64,000 nt of DNA, taken from Affinirhizobium straminoryzae (GTDB lineage Bacteria > Pseudomonadota > Alphaproteobacteria > Rhizobiales > Rhizobiaceae). The stretch spans positions 62,001 through 126,000 of the forward strand of contig NZ_VJMG01000021.1 of the NCBI RefSeq assembly GCF_007004135.1, read 5' to 3'. Of this stretch, positions 25,764 to 34,535 are shown piece after piece. Made by a program: the position numbers and the translations under genes. The notes below the pieces were generated by a model that was not told where the DNA came from, ran no database searches, and saw only the letters and a program-made list of their open reading frames with translations. Every line of letters starts with the position of its first letter. Positions within the stretch are counted from its first letter, which is position 1.

Positions 25764-27680
25764 TCATCCAGCCGCGCCCACCTGAACCCCACGCCCAAGC
25801 GCGCTGAACACCGTCTTCACGATGCCGGCGCGGTCCAGCCCGGCCTTGGCATACATCACCTCGGGCTTGGCCTGGTCCATCCAGAGGTCGGGCAGCACCA
25901 GCGAGCGGATCTTGAGGCCGGTGTCGAGCAGGCCCTCGTTGGCGAGGAAGTGCATGACCTGTGAACCGAAACCGCCAACGGCGCCTTCCTCCACGGTTAC
26001 CACGATCTCGTGGTGGCGGGCGAGCTGGCGGATGAGGTCGTGGTCGAGCGGTTTTGCGAAGCGGGAATCGGCAACAGTGGTGGAAAGGCCTGCGGCATCG
26101 AGATCTTCGGCGGCGAGCAGACAGTCGGCGAGCCGCGTGCCGAAGGAGAGGAGCGCCACCTTGGCGCCCTGCTTCATCACCCGGCCCTTGCCGATCGCAA
26201 GGATTTCGCCGCGTTCCGGCAGTTCGACGCCCACGCCTTCACCGCGCGGATAACGGAAGGAGATCGGGCCGTCGTCGTAAGCGGCGGCGGTGCGCACCAT
26301 GTGCTTCAGCTCCGCCTCGTCGGCGGCGGCCATCACCACGAAGCCGGGCAGCGAGGCGAGGAAGCCGGTGTCGAAGGAGCCGGCATGGGTCGGGCCGTCG
26401 GCGCCGACAAAACCGGCGCGGTCGATGGGGAAGCGCACGGGCAGGCCCTGGATCGCCACGTCATGCACCACCTGGTCGTAACCGCGCTGCAGGAAGGTGG
26501 AATAGAGCGCGCAGAAAGGCCTGTAGCCTTCGGCGGCAAGACCGGCGGCAAAGGTCACCGCATGCTGTTCGGCAATGCCCACATCGAAGGTGCGGGCGGG
26601 ATAGAGGTTTTGCAGCTTGTCGAGCCCGGTGCCGGAGGGCATGGCGGCGGTGATGCCGACGATCTTCTCGTCAAGCGCCGCTTCCTGCACCAGCGCATCG
26701 GCAAACACGGATGTATAGCTCGGCGCATTCGGCTTGGCCTTCGCCTGCGCGCCGGTGATCACATCGAACTTGTTGACGCCATGATACTTGTCTGCGGCCG
26801 CTTCTGCGGGGGCATAGCCCTTGCCCTTCTGCGTCACCACATGGATCAGCACCGGGCCCTTGGCATTGTCGCGGACATTGCGCAGCACCGGCAGAAGATG
26901 CTCGAAGGAATGCCCGTCGATCGGGCCGATGTGGTAAAAGCCCATCTCCTCGAACATGGTGCCGCCGGTCACATAGCCGCGCGCATGTTCCACGGCCCGC
27001 GTAATGGCGCGGTCGACATTCTTGCCGAGATAGGCGGTCAGCTTCTTGCCGAACTCGCGGAAACCCATGTAGCTGCGGCCCGACGCCAGACGCGCCAGAT
27101 AGGCGCTCATGGCTCCCGTCGGCGGGGCAATCGACATGTCGTTGTCGTTCAGGATGACGATCAGGCGGGCATCCAGCGCGCCGGCATTGTTCAGCGCTTC
27201 GTACGCCATGCCGGCCGACATCGCGCCGTCGCCGATTACGGCAATCACGTTGCGCGGCTTTCCGGAAAGATCCGCCGCCACCGCCATGCCGAGGCCGGCG
27301 GAAATAGAGGTGGAGGAGTGGGCGGCGCCGAACGGATCGTATTCGCTCTCGGCGCGCTTGGTGAAGCCGGAGAGCCCGCTTTCCTGGCGCAGTGTGCGGA
27401 TGCGCTCGCGCCGGCCGGTCAGGATCTTGTGCGGATAGCACTGGTGGCCCACATCGAAGATCAGCCGGTCGTCCGGCGTGTTGAACACCTTGTGGATGGC
27501 AATCGTCAGTTCCACCACGCCAAGGCCCGCACCCAGATGTCCGCCGGTCTTGGAGACCGCATCGATCATCTCGTCGCGCAGTTCGCGCGCCAGTTGCGGC
27601 AGGTCGCGGTCTTCGAGGTTGCGCAGGTCGGCGGGCCAGCTTACCTGGTCCAGAAGCGGCGTCTGGGGCATGGAGGTCAC
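25764..27680 (-). CDS. dxs: 1-deoxy-D-xylulose-5-phosphate synthase
   Basis: A 638-residue thiamine-diphosphate enzyme that condenses pyruvate with glyceraldehyde 3-phosphate, first step of the MEP isoprenoid pathway. Motifs include [29 protein letters not shown], the ThDP-binding [32 protein letters not shown], and the C-terminal transketolase block. GTG at 27680 gives [15 protein letters not shown] at 27671 is an equally good start. The usual rhizobial neighbours xseB and tlyA are both in this window but not adjacent. Confidence 0.97.
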   Translation of the reverse strand: MTSMPQTPLLDQVSWPADLRNLEDRDLPQLARELRDEMIDAVSKTGGHLGAGLGVVELTIAIHKVFNTPDDRLIFDVGHQCYPHKILTGRRERIRTLRQESGLSGFTKRAESEYDPFGAAHSSTSISAGLGMAVAADLSGKPRNVIAVIGDGAMSAGMAYEALNNAGALDARLIVILNDNDMSIAPPTGAMSAYLARLASGRSYMGFREFGKKLTAYLGKNVDRAITRAVEHARGYVTGGTMFEEMGFYHIGPIDGHSFEHLLPVLRNVRDNAKGPVLIHVVTQKGKGYAPAEAAADKYHGVNKFDVITGAQAKAKPNAPSYTSVFADALVQEAALDEKIVGITAAMPSGTGLDKLQNLYPARTFDVGIAEQHAVTFAAGLAAEGYRPFCALYSTFLQRGYDQVVHDVAIQGLPVRFPIDRAGFVGADGPTHAGSFDTGFLASLPGFVVMAAADEAELKHMVRTAAAYDDGPISFRYPRGEGVGVELPERGEILAIGKGRVMKQGAKVALLSFGTRLADCLLAAEDLDAAGLSTTVADSRFAKPLDHDLIRQLARHHEIVVTVEEGAVGGFGSQVMHFLANEGLLDTGLKIRSLVLPDLWMDQAKPEVMYAKAGLDRAGIVKTVFSALGRGVQVGAAG

Positions 27681-27789
27681 GAGTTTGATGCCTTTTCTGC
27701 TCTCGTCGGAGCCTTTGTCTCCCTCAAGATGAGCAGAAACGCGGCCATTTCAAGTGTCACGAAGCCGCGCTTCTATAGCAATTCCCCCC

Positions 27790-28707
27790 TCAAGGCAAAG
27801 GCACGAACTCGTCTTCATCGCCCGGCACGATGTCGAAACGGGCGGTGCGCCACTCTTCCTTGGCCTGCTCGATGCGCTCCTTCGAGGAGGAGACGAAATT
27901 CCACCAGATGTAGCGCTTCGAATTCAGTGCCGCGCCCCCGAACAGCATCAAGTGGCAGCCCTCCGGCCCGCCTTCCAGCGTGATCTCGTCGCCCGGCCGG
28001 AATGCCAGCAGCTGGTCGGCCGCAAAGCGGTCGCCGGCCACGATCAGCGAGCCGGAGAGAATGTAGATCGCGCGTTCCTCATGCAGGGCGGAAAAGGGAA
28101 ACCGCCGGCCGGCGGCAAGCGCGAGATCGGCATAGAGCGTGTCGGTGAAGGTTGCCACCGGCGAGGTGACACCATCGAGCGAGCCCATCACCACGCGCCC
28201 GGAAATGCCGGCGAGATCGATGACCGGCATGGCCTCCTTGGCCGTGTGGGCAAAGGCCGGATCGATTTCCTCCTTGTCATCAGGCAGCGCCAGCCAGGTC
28301 TGCAGGCCGGACATGGAGAGCGGGTGGCCGCGCAGGTTTTCCGGCGTGCGTTCCGAATGCACGATGCCGCGCCCGGCCGTCATCAGGTTCACGTCGCCGG
28401 GGCGGATGACGAGTTCGGTGCCCAGGCTGTCGCGGTGCTTGATCTCGCCATCGAACAGGTAGGTCACGGTGGAGAGCCCGATATGCGGATGCGGCTTCAC
28501 GTCCAGCGCCTCGCCGGCTTTCAGGATGGCCGGTCCCATGCGGTCGAAGAAGATGAAGGGGCCGACCAGGCGCCGCTGCCGGGTCGGCAGTGCGCGGCGC
28601 ACGGCAAAGCCGCCGATATCGCTGGAACGCGGAATGATCAGGTTCTCGATGGCGTCACAGGCAAAGGCATCACCCGCCTCCGGATCGTTGCCGGGAAAGA
28701 AGGACAT
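27790..28707 (-). CDS. Pirin family protein
   Basis: A 305-residue bicupin. The metal-binding set of the N-terminal cupin is visible in PHPHIGLSTVTYL and the later GIVHSERTPE; the C-terminal cupin includes the EERAIYILSGSL block. Bacterial pirins bind iron and some act as quercetinases or bind pyruvate dehydrogenase; the role here is not known. ATG at 28707 has AGGAGA 8 nt upstream. It lies upstream of dxs on the same strand with a 109-nt gap, so separate transcription is likely. Confidence 0.88.
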   Translation of the reverse strand: MSFFPGNDPEAGDAFACDAIENLIIPRSSDIGGFAVRRALPTRQRRLVGPFIFFDRMGPAILKAGEALDVKPHPHIGLSTVTYLFDGEIKHRDSLGTELVIRPGDVNLMTAGRGIVHSERTPENLRGHPLSMSGLQTWLALPDDKEEIDPAFAHTAKEAMPVIDLAGISGRVVMGSLDGVTSPVATFTDTLYADLALAAGRRFPFSALHEERAIYILSGSLIVAGDRFAADQLLAFRPGDEITLEGGPEGCHLMLFGGAALNSKRYIWWNFVSSSKERIEQAKEEWRTARFDIVPGDEDEFVPLP

Positions 28708-28943
28708 TGCGCGTTTCTCCTGTTGGTGGGGCCACACTGTCTGTTGTGTGGAGATGTGTGCAGGCAGCATTCCAAGGTCAACCCGCCCTGTCTTGTCCAT
28801 TTACCCTGTGCCGCACCGGCTGAGCCGCACAAGGCTTCCGCTTTGACATTTGCGCCGCAAATCGCTACAGCACGCACCATATCCGCCGCGTTCCGCCGCG
28901 GCCCCCCGCGCGAAAATGCGCCATACTCCGAAAGACCTTATGT

Positions 28944-31058
28944 ATGTCCGAACTGAATAACGCCGTTCCGGCGATTGCCAAGGCGTTGTCGAAACGCGGC
29001 TATGAGACCCTGACGCCGGTGCAGCAGGCAATGCTCGACCCGAAGCTTGCCGATGCCGATGCGCTGGTTTCTGCCAAGACCGGCTCCGGCAAGACCGTTG
29101 CCTTCGGGATGACGATGGCCTCCACGCTGCTGCCGGATGGCGCCGAGCGCTTTGGCCGCGCCGAGGCGCCGCTGGCGCTGGTGATCGCGCCGACCCGCGA
29201 GCTTGCCCTTCAGGTGAAGCGCGAATTCGAATGGCTTTACGAGATGACGGGCGCGGTGATTGCCAGCTGCGTCGGCGGCATGGATATCCGCACCGAACGA
29301 CGCATGCTGGAGCGCGGGGCCCATATCGTCGTAGGCACGCCCGGCCGCATCTGCGACCATATCCGCCGCAACGCGCTCGACATGTCGCAAGTGCGCGTCG
29401 CTGTTCTGGACGAGGCCGACGAGATGCTTGATCTCGGCTTCCGCGAGGATCTCGAATACATCCTCGAGCAGGCGCCGGATGATCGTCGCACGCTGATGTT
29501 CTCCGCCACCGTTCCCGCCGGCATTGCCAAGCTTGCCAGGCAGTATCAGCGCGATGCCGTGCGCATCGAGGTGGCATCGGAAGAAAAGCAGCATGCTGAT
29601 ATCGAATATCGCGCCCTGCTGGTGGCGCCGTCGGATCGCGAGAACGCCATCGTCAACGTGCTGCGCTACTACGAGGCGAAGAATGCCATCGTGTTCTGCT
29701 CCACGCGCGCCAATGTGAACCACCTGACGGCGCGCCTCAGCAACCGCAATTTCTCCGTGGTGGCGCTGTCGGGCGAATTGACGCAGAACGAGCGCACCCA
29801 TGCGCTGCAGGCCATGCGCGATGGCCGCGCCCGCGTCTGCATCGCCACCGACGTCGCCGCCCGCGGCATCGATCTTCCGGGCCTCGAACTCGTCATCCAT
29901 GCCGATCTGCCGACCAATCCTGAAACCCTGCTGCACCGTTCGGGCCGCACCGGCCGCGCCGGCAACAAGGGCATCAGCGCCTTCATCGTGCCGGTCAACC
30001 AGCGCCGCAAGGCCGAACGCCTGCTCGGCGGCGCCAATGTGACGCCCGCCTGGGTGCGTCCGCCTTCGGCCGAAGAGGTGATCGCCCGCGATCAGGAGCG
30101 CCTTCTCTCCGATCCCGTGTTTGCCGAGGAGGTGCGCGAGGAGGAGCAGGATCTGGTCGCGCGTCTGGTGGAAAGCTACGGTGCCGAAAAGCTGGCCGCC
30201 GCCTTCGTCAACCTGCACCGCAACAACAATGCCGCGCCGGAAGATCTGCTCGAGGTGTTCGTCGATCAGCCCCGCAAGCCGCGCGAGCGGGCCAATGACC
30301 GTGCCGATTTCCGCGGCGAGGCCGTCGAAAGCTTCCCCTCCACCCCGCGCACGCCGCGCGGCGATTTCGGCCCGGCCATCTGGCTGTCGCTGTCCGTCGG
30401 CCGCAAGCAGAATGCCGAGCCGCGCTGGCTGATTCCCATGCTTTGCCGCAATGGCAGCATCACCAAGGCCGGTATTGGCGCGATCAAGATGCAGCAGACG
30501 GAAACCTATGTGGAACTGTCCGCCGACGTGGCCGATACCTTCCTTGGCGCGATCGGCCCCAACCGCATGCTGGAACGCGGCGTGCGGGTGACGGTGCTGG
30601 ATGGCGTGCCGGATCTGACCCGTCAGGCCGAGCCGCGCAGCTTTGAAAAGCGCAGCTTCGAGGACCGTCCGCCGCGCCGCGAGTTCAACGATGCCCCGCG
30701 CGAAGGCGGTCGCGAGGACCGTGCCCGTGACGACTGGGGCAAGGGCAAGCCGAAGGCGAAGGCCGCCTATGCGGGCGATGATGCCCGCCCGGCAAAAAGC
30801 TTCGACAAGCCCTTCCGCGACAAGCCGGCCCGCAGCGATCGGCCCCAGGGCGAGAAAAGCTACGGCGAGAAGTCCTACGGCGACAGGCCGTATGGCGAAA
30901 AAGCTTACGGCGACAAGCCGGCCGGCGAGCGACCGTTCCGCGACAAGCCCTTCAAGAAGGATGGCAAGCCGTCCTTCAAGGATGGCGCCAAGCCCGCCAA
31001 ATCCCCTGCCGGCAAGGGCAAGCCGAAAAAGGCCAATGGCAAGGACCGCTGGAACTGA
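28944..31058 (+). CDS. DEAD-box RNA helicase with DbpA-like RNA-binding domain and basic repeat tail
   Basis: A 704-residue ATP-dependent RNA helicase. Helicase core motifs in order: Q-motif near residue 20, AKTGSGKT, PTRELAL, GGxxxRTE, TPGR, LDEADEML, SAT, ATDVAARGIDLP and HRSGRTGRAG. A DbpA-type RNA-binding domain follows (~490-570; GPAIWLSLSVGRKQ, TYVELSADVA). The last ~130 residues are Lys/Arg/Gly/Tyr/Asp-rich with a repeated YGxKxYGD pattern, likely an RNA-binding disordered tail. CsdA/DeaD-type proteins aid ribosome assembly and mRNA decay in the cold. A GC-rich stem-loop follows. Confidence 0.93.
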   Translation: MSELNNAVPAIAKALSKRGYETLTPVQQAMLDPKLADADALVSAKTGSGKTVAFGMTMASTLLPDGAERFGRAEAPLALVIAPTRELALQVKREFEWLYEMTGAVIASCVGGMDIRTERRMLERGAHIVVGTPGRICDHIRRNALDMSQVRVAVLDEADEMLDLGFREDLEYILEQAPDDRRTLMFSATVPAGIAKLARQYQRDAVRIEVASEEKQHADIEYRALLVAPSDRENAIVNVLRYYEAKNAIVFCSTRANVNHLTARLSNRNFSVVALSGELTQNERTHALQAMRDGRARVCIATDVAARGIDLPGLELVIHADLPTNPETLLHRSGRTGRAGNKGISAFIVPVNQRRKAERLLGGANVTPAWVRPPSAEEVIARDQERLLSDPVFAEEVREEEQDLVARLVESYGAEKLAAAFVNLHRNNNAAPEDLLEVFVDQPRKPRERANDRADFRGEAVESFPSTPRTPRGDFGPAIWLSLSVGRKQNAEPRWLIPMLCRNGSITKAGIGAIKMQQTETYVELSADVADTFLGAIGPNRMLERGVRVTVLDGVPDLTRQAEPRSFEKRSFEDRPPRREFNDAPREGGREDRARDDWGKGKPKAKAAYAGDDARPAKSFDKPFRDKPARSDRPQGEKSYGEKSYGDRPYGEKAYGDKPAGERPFRDKPFKKDGKPSFKDGAKPAKSPAGKGKPKKANGKDRWN

Positions 31059-31095
31059 TCATTGATCGACAGGGGTGCGTCCATTGAGATTGCTG

Positions 31096-31130
31096 GGGCC
31101 GGCAGCGGATATGCGCTGCCGGCCCTTGTC
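31096..31130 (+). terminator. GC-rich stem-loop terminator after helicase gene
   Basis: GGGCCGGCAGCG (31096-31107, allowing an extra flanking G) pairs with CGCTGCCGGCCC (31114-31125) around a 6-nt loop. The following TTGTCG is only partly T rich. Confidence 0.65.
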
Positions 31131-31255
31131 GTTTCAGGCCATCGAACGACAATCGGCAAACCGGTCCGTAACCGGCATCTGCCCCAAAAACCTGTTCCGC
31201 TTGCCGCGCCGATGCGCTATCGCCACCGGAGCGACCGGAGGAAAGGACGTTGGAC

Positions 31256-32164
31256 ATGGGCGATCTTGTCATTCTCGATGGCGGCATGAGCCGTGAACTG
31301 GTGCGGCTGGGGGCCGAGCTGAAGCAGCCGGAATGGTCGGCGCTGGCGCTGATCAACGCGCCGGAGATCGTGCGCCAGGTGCACGCGGAATTTATCGCGG
31401 CCGGTGCCGATGTCATCACCACCAATTCCTATGCGCTGGTGCCCTTCCATATCGGCGAGGAACGGTTTGCGACAGACGGCGCCTCCCTCATTGCGCTCTC
31501 CGGCCGGCTGGCGCGCGAGGCGGCCGATGCGGCGGGGCGGCCGGTGACGGTGGCGGGCGGCCTGCCGCCGATCTTCGGATCCTACGAGCCGGAAAATTTC
31601 GATCCCGCCCGCGTGCAGGATTATCTTTCGTTGCTGGTCGACAATCTGGGTCCCTTCGTCGATGTATGGCTTGGCGAAACGCTGTCGCTGATCGCCGAGG
31701 GCGAGGCCGTGCGCATTGCCGTGGCGAAAACCGGAAAACCCTTCTGGATCTCCTTCACGCTGGCCGACGATGCGGCGCAGGTGGCGGGAGCCACGCCGAA
31801 ACTGCGCTCCGGCGAACAGGTGGCGGATGCCGCTGCCTGGGCGGCGACCTCCGGCGCATCGGCGCTGATGTTCAACTGCGCCCGTCCGGAAGTGATGGAG
31901 GCAGCGGTGCGCGTGGCCTCCGCTGTCTTCCGCGACACGGGCGTGTCGCTGCCGATCGGCGTCTATGCGAATGCCTTCGAGAGCGATACGGACGAGAGTG
32001 CCGCCAATGAAGGGCTGCACGATACCCGCAAGGACCTGACCAGCGATGTCTATTCCCGCTTCGCCTGCACCTGGGCAGAGGCCGGCGCCTCGATGATCGG
32101 CGGCTGCTGCGGCATCGGTGCCGAGCATATCCACCGTCTGGCCGGCACGCTCCGGGCGCGGTAA
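31256..32164 (+). CDS. Homocysteine S-methyltransferase family protein
   Basis: A 302-residue TIM-barrel enzyme. Predicted zinc ligands are Cys in FNCARPE and the pair in GGCCGIGAEHI near the C-terminus, as in MmuM/betaine-homocysteine methyltransferases. DGGMSRELVRLG at the N-terminus and TTNSYALVPF are also family blocks. It likely transfers a methyl group from S-methylmethionine, betaine or another donor to homocysteine. ATG at 31256 has GGAAAGGA upstream; TTG at 31250 is possible. bioM begins 32 nt downstream, so co-transcription with the biotin transporter is likely. Confidence 0.85.
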   Translation: MGDLVILDGGMSRELVRLGAELKQPEWSALALINAPEIVRQVHAEFIAAGADVITTNSYALVPFHIGEERFATDGASLIALSGRLAREAADAAGRPVTVAGGLPPIFGSYEPENFDPARVQDYLSLLVDNLGPFVDVWLGETLSLIAEGEAVRIAVAKTGKPFWISFTLADDAAQVAGATPKLRSGEQVADAAAWAATSGASALMFNCARPEVMEAAVRVASAVFRDTGVSLPIGVYANAFESDTDESAANEGLHDTRKDLTSDVYSRFACTWAEAGASMIGGCCGIGAEHIHRLAGTLRAR

Positions 32165-32196
32165 CAAGGCTCACGACGGAACCGGAACGGCAGCAC

Positions 32197-32877
32197 GTGC
32201 ACATCCTCTTCGATCAGGCGGAACTCAGCTACGGGCCGGTGGTGGCGCTGAAGCCGCTGTCGCTGTCGCTCCACGAGCCCCGCATCGGCGTGATCGGCCT
32301 CAACGGGTCGGGCAAGACAAGCTTTGCCCGCCTCGTCAACGGACTTGCCAAACCGACACGCGGGCGCGTGACGCTGGACGGGCTCGATACCGTGGCCGAC
32401 GAGAAGGCGGTGATTGCTGTGACCGGTTTCATCTTCCAGAATCCCGGCCATCAGATCATCCTGCCGATCATCCGCGATGATATCGCGCTCGGGCCGCTGA
32501 GCCGCGGTCTGAAGGGCAGGGACCTGGAGGAGAGGGTGGAGGCGGCGCTGGCCCGCTTCGGCCTTACGGATCTGGCGTCGCGTCGCCCGCATGAACTGTC
32601 CGGCGGCCAGTTGCAACTGGCCGCGCTCGCCGCCGTCGTGGTGAACCGCCCGAAACTCATCCTGTTCGACGAACCGACCAACCAGCTCGATCTCAGAAAC
32701 CGCGCGCGGGTCAAGGCGGCGATCGAGGCTCTGGAGGAGCAGGCGATTGTCATCAGTCACGATCTCGATCTGGTCCGCGATTTTTCCCGGGTGCTGGTGT
32801 TTCACGAGGGCGCGCTTGCCTTCGATGGTGCGGGTGTCGATGCCATAGCCCGCTATCGAGAGATTGCCGCATGCTGA
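32197..32877 (+). CDS. bioM: Biotin transporter ATPase BioM
   Basis: A 226-residue ABC ATPase of an energy-coupling-factor transporter. Walker A is GLNGSGKTSF, the Q-loop is FQNPGHQI, the signature motif is LSGGQLQL and Walker B is LILFDEPT, followed by the ISHD switch. The Q-loop form FQNP is typical of ECF ATPases. It starts with GTG at 32197 and overlaps bioN by 7 nt, so the two are translationally coupled. bioY, the substrate-binding S component, follows, making a complete solitary bioMNY set as described in rhizobia. Confidence 0.93.
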   Translation: MHILFDQAELSYGPVVALKPLSLSLHEPRIGVIGLNGSGKTSFARLVNGLAKPTRGRVTLDGLDTVADEKAVIAVTGFIFQNPGHQIILPIIRDDIALGPLSRGLKGRDLEERVEAALARFGLTDLASRRPHELSGGQLQLAALAAVVVNRPKLILFDEPTNQLDLRNRARVKAAIEALEEQAIVISHDLDLVRDFSRVLVFHEGALAFDGAGVDAIARYREIAAC

Positions 32878-33476
32878 ACAGCCTGCATGTGGCGGGAAAC
32901 ACGTTGATGCACCGCCTGCCGGCAGGCCTGAAGCTTGCGGCGCTGGCGCTGGCAAGTTTGGCGCTGTTCTTCGTGCAAAGCGCCCTGCCGCTGGCCCTGG
33001 CGGCCATCCTCACGGGCACGCTCTATCTTCGGCTCGGGCTTTCGGCTGGTGAAGCGCTGCGGCGGGTGCGGCCGGTGCTGATCACCATCGGCCTGTTCGG
33101 TCTTTTGAATGTCGTGCTGGTTTCGCCGGAGGAGGCACTTTCCTCGACGCTGCGGCTGCTCGCCATCCTGTTTCTGGCGGCGAGCGTGACGGCCAGCACG
33201 GCGCTGGCGGATGTGATGGCCGTTCTGACCCGCCTGTGCCTGCCGCTGGAAGGTCTCGGTCTCCTGAAAGCCAGCGATGTCGGGCTGGCGGTCGGCCTCG
33301 TGCTGCGCTTCGTGCCGGAGATCGCTGCCCGCCACGCGGCCCTGAAGGAGGCGCATCGTGCCCGCGGGCTTCCGGTGAAACTGCACCGCATGCTCGCGCC
33401 GCTGATCATTTCCACCTTGCGCGATGCCGACAGCATTGCCGAGGCGATTGACGCGCGCGGCATTCGCGGCCAGTAA
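32871..33476 (+). CDS. bioN: Biotin transporter transmembrane protein BioN
   Basis: A 201-residue integral membrane T component of the ECF biotin transporter. About four to five hydrophobic segments are present. The cytoplasmic coupling motif is visible near the C-terminus as KEAHRARGLP and IDARGIRG, the two Ala-Arg-Gly signatures that contact the ATPases. It is short for the family (E. coli lacks it; many T proteins are ~260 residues), as is normal for BioN. The start ATG overlaps the bioM stop. Confidence 0.92.
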   Translation: MLNSLHVAGNTLMHRLPAGLKLAALALASLALFFVQSALPLALAAILTGTLYLRLGLSAGEALRRVRPVLITIGLFGLLNVVLVSPEEALSSTLRLLAILFLAASVTASTALADVMAVLTRLCLPLEGLGLLKASDVGLAVGLVLRFVPEIAARHAALKEAHRARGLPVKLHRMLAPLIISTLRDADSIAEAIDARGIRGQ

Positions 33477-33601
33477 GGCAGGATGCAAACGCAAAGCGCG
33501 GCTTGCAGGCATGAGGGGGCACCGGCATGCGTCGTCTGCGAGCGGCAGGATCGCGACGGATCGAGGGGTCTCACAGGCTGTCTCTTTTGGGGAGAAATTC
33601 C

Positions 33602-34165
33602 ATGACCACCAGGGATCTGGTTCTTGCGGCGCTGTTTACCGCCATCATCATCGTGCTCGGCCTCATTCCGCCGGTCACGCTCGGCTTCATTCCGGTGCCG
33701 ATCACCGCGCAGTCCATGGGCGTCATGCTGGCCGGCTGCATCATCGGCGCGCGCCGCGGCGCGGTTGCCTATGCGCTGCTGGTGGTTCTGGTGGCGATCG
33801 GCCTGCCGGTTCTGTCTGGCGGGCGCGGCGGCCTCGGCGTGCTGATGGGCCCGACCGCAGGCTATATTGTCGGCTGGGTGCTGGGCGCCTTCGTCACCGG
33901 CCTGCTTGCCGAGCGCTTCGTGCGTGAGGGCCAGTCCGGCCTCGTGCAGATGGCCGGCTTCTTCCTCGCCAGCGTCATCGGCGGCATCGCTGTGGTCTAT
34001 GCGATCGGCATGCCGGTCGTCTCACTGGTGGCCGGCACGCCCTTTGCCAAGGTCGCCGCCGGCTCGCTCGCCTTCCTGCCTGCCGATCTTCTGAAGGCCG
34101 CCATCGCCACGCTTGCCGCACGCGCCGTGATGGTCGGCTATCCGCTTCTGCCGCAGCGGGCGTGA
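33602..34165 (+). CDS. bioY: Biotin transporter substrate-binding protein BioY
   Basis: A 187-residue membrane protein with six hydrophobic segments. Family blocks are PVTLGFIPVPITAQSMGVMLAG near the N-terminus, GGRGGLGVLMGPTAGYIVG with the biotin-binding region, and a Gly-rich C-terminal half. ATG at 33602 has GGGGAGA upstream. It follows bioN after 125 nt, which may contain its own promoter. No BioR box (TTATnnATAA type) was seen upstream of bioM or bioY. Confidence 0.93.
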   Translation: MTTRDLVLAALFTAIIIVLGLIPPVTLGFIPVPITAQSMGVMLAGCIIGARRGAVAYALLVVLVAIGLPVLSGGRGGLGVLMGPTAGYIVGWVLGAFVTGLLAERFVREGQSGLVQMAGFFLASVIGGIAVVYAIGMPVVSLVAGTPFAKVAAGSLAFLPADLLKAAIATLAARAVMVGYPLLPQRA

Positions 34166-34193
34166 GCGGACGGGATTGCTGCTCAAAGCTCTC

Positions 34194-34223
34194 TTGAAAT
34201 GCCACCTTTAAGGTGGCATTTTA
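34194..34223 (+). promoter_or_regulatory. mqsRA promoter with operator palindrome in the spacer
   Basis: Perfect 12-bp inverted repeat AAATGCCACCTT (34197-34208) / AAGGTGGCATTT (34210-34221) around one base. The core reads CACCT-TTA-AGGTG, close to the AACCT-N(2-4)-AGGTT site known for E. coli MqsA. A TTGAAA -35-like element at 34194-34199 and an ATTTTA/CATTTT -10-like element at 34217-34223 bracket it, so a bound antitoxin would block RNA polymerase. Transcription would then begin at or next to the mqsR GTG (34229), giving a leaderless message. The promoter boxes are inferred. Confidence 0.6.
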
Positions 34224-34228
34224 CTGTC

Positions 34229-34534
34229 GTGGAGAAGAAAAAGCCGACTTACGCGCTGTCACGCATCAAGGCTGCCATCGGCTCGGTCGAGACGTTGGCA
34301 ATGACCGGTTCCGCGCTGCGGGATGCGCTCGCGCTGGGGTTTGATCGTCACGCCATCGTCGAGACGATCAACGGCATCGAGGCTTCGATGTTCTACAAAT
34401 CGATGACCACCTACCGGGATCATCGCCAGTGGCAGGATGTCTACCATGTGCCAGCGCGCGACCTCGTCCTCTATGTGAAGTTTCAGGATGACGTGGTCAC
34501 CGAATTCAAGGTGATGTCCTTCAAGGAGACATGA
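34229..34534 (+). CDS. mqsR: MqsR-type mRNA interferase toxin
   Basis: A 101-residue RelE-fold toxin close in length to E. coli MqsR (98). MqsR cleaves mRNA at GCU and related sites. Residues reported essential in E. coli match here: K57 (FYKSMTTY), Q69 (WQDVY), Y82 (LYVKF) and K99 (SFKE). GTG at 34229 gives MEKKKP, aligning with the E. coli start MEKRTP. An upstream in-frame ATG at 34199 falls inside the operator palindrome and is not accepted. The toxin gene precedes its antitoxin, the unusual order of the MqsRA family. Confidence 0.88.
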   Translation: MEKKKPTYALSRIKAAIGSVETLAMTGSALRDALALGFDRHAIVETINGIEASMFYKSMTTYRDHRQWQDVYHVPARDLVLYVKFQDDVVTEFKVMSFKET

Positions 34535-34535
34535 C

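Noticed and set aside
26010-27983. 657-codon plus-strand open frame over dxs
   Set aside because: Antisense shadow of dxs, a certain gene.
34199-34228. Upstream ATG start for mqsR
   Set aside because: It lies in the operator palindrome and adds ten residues with no match to MqsR.
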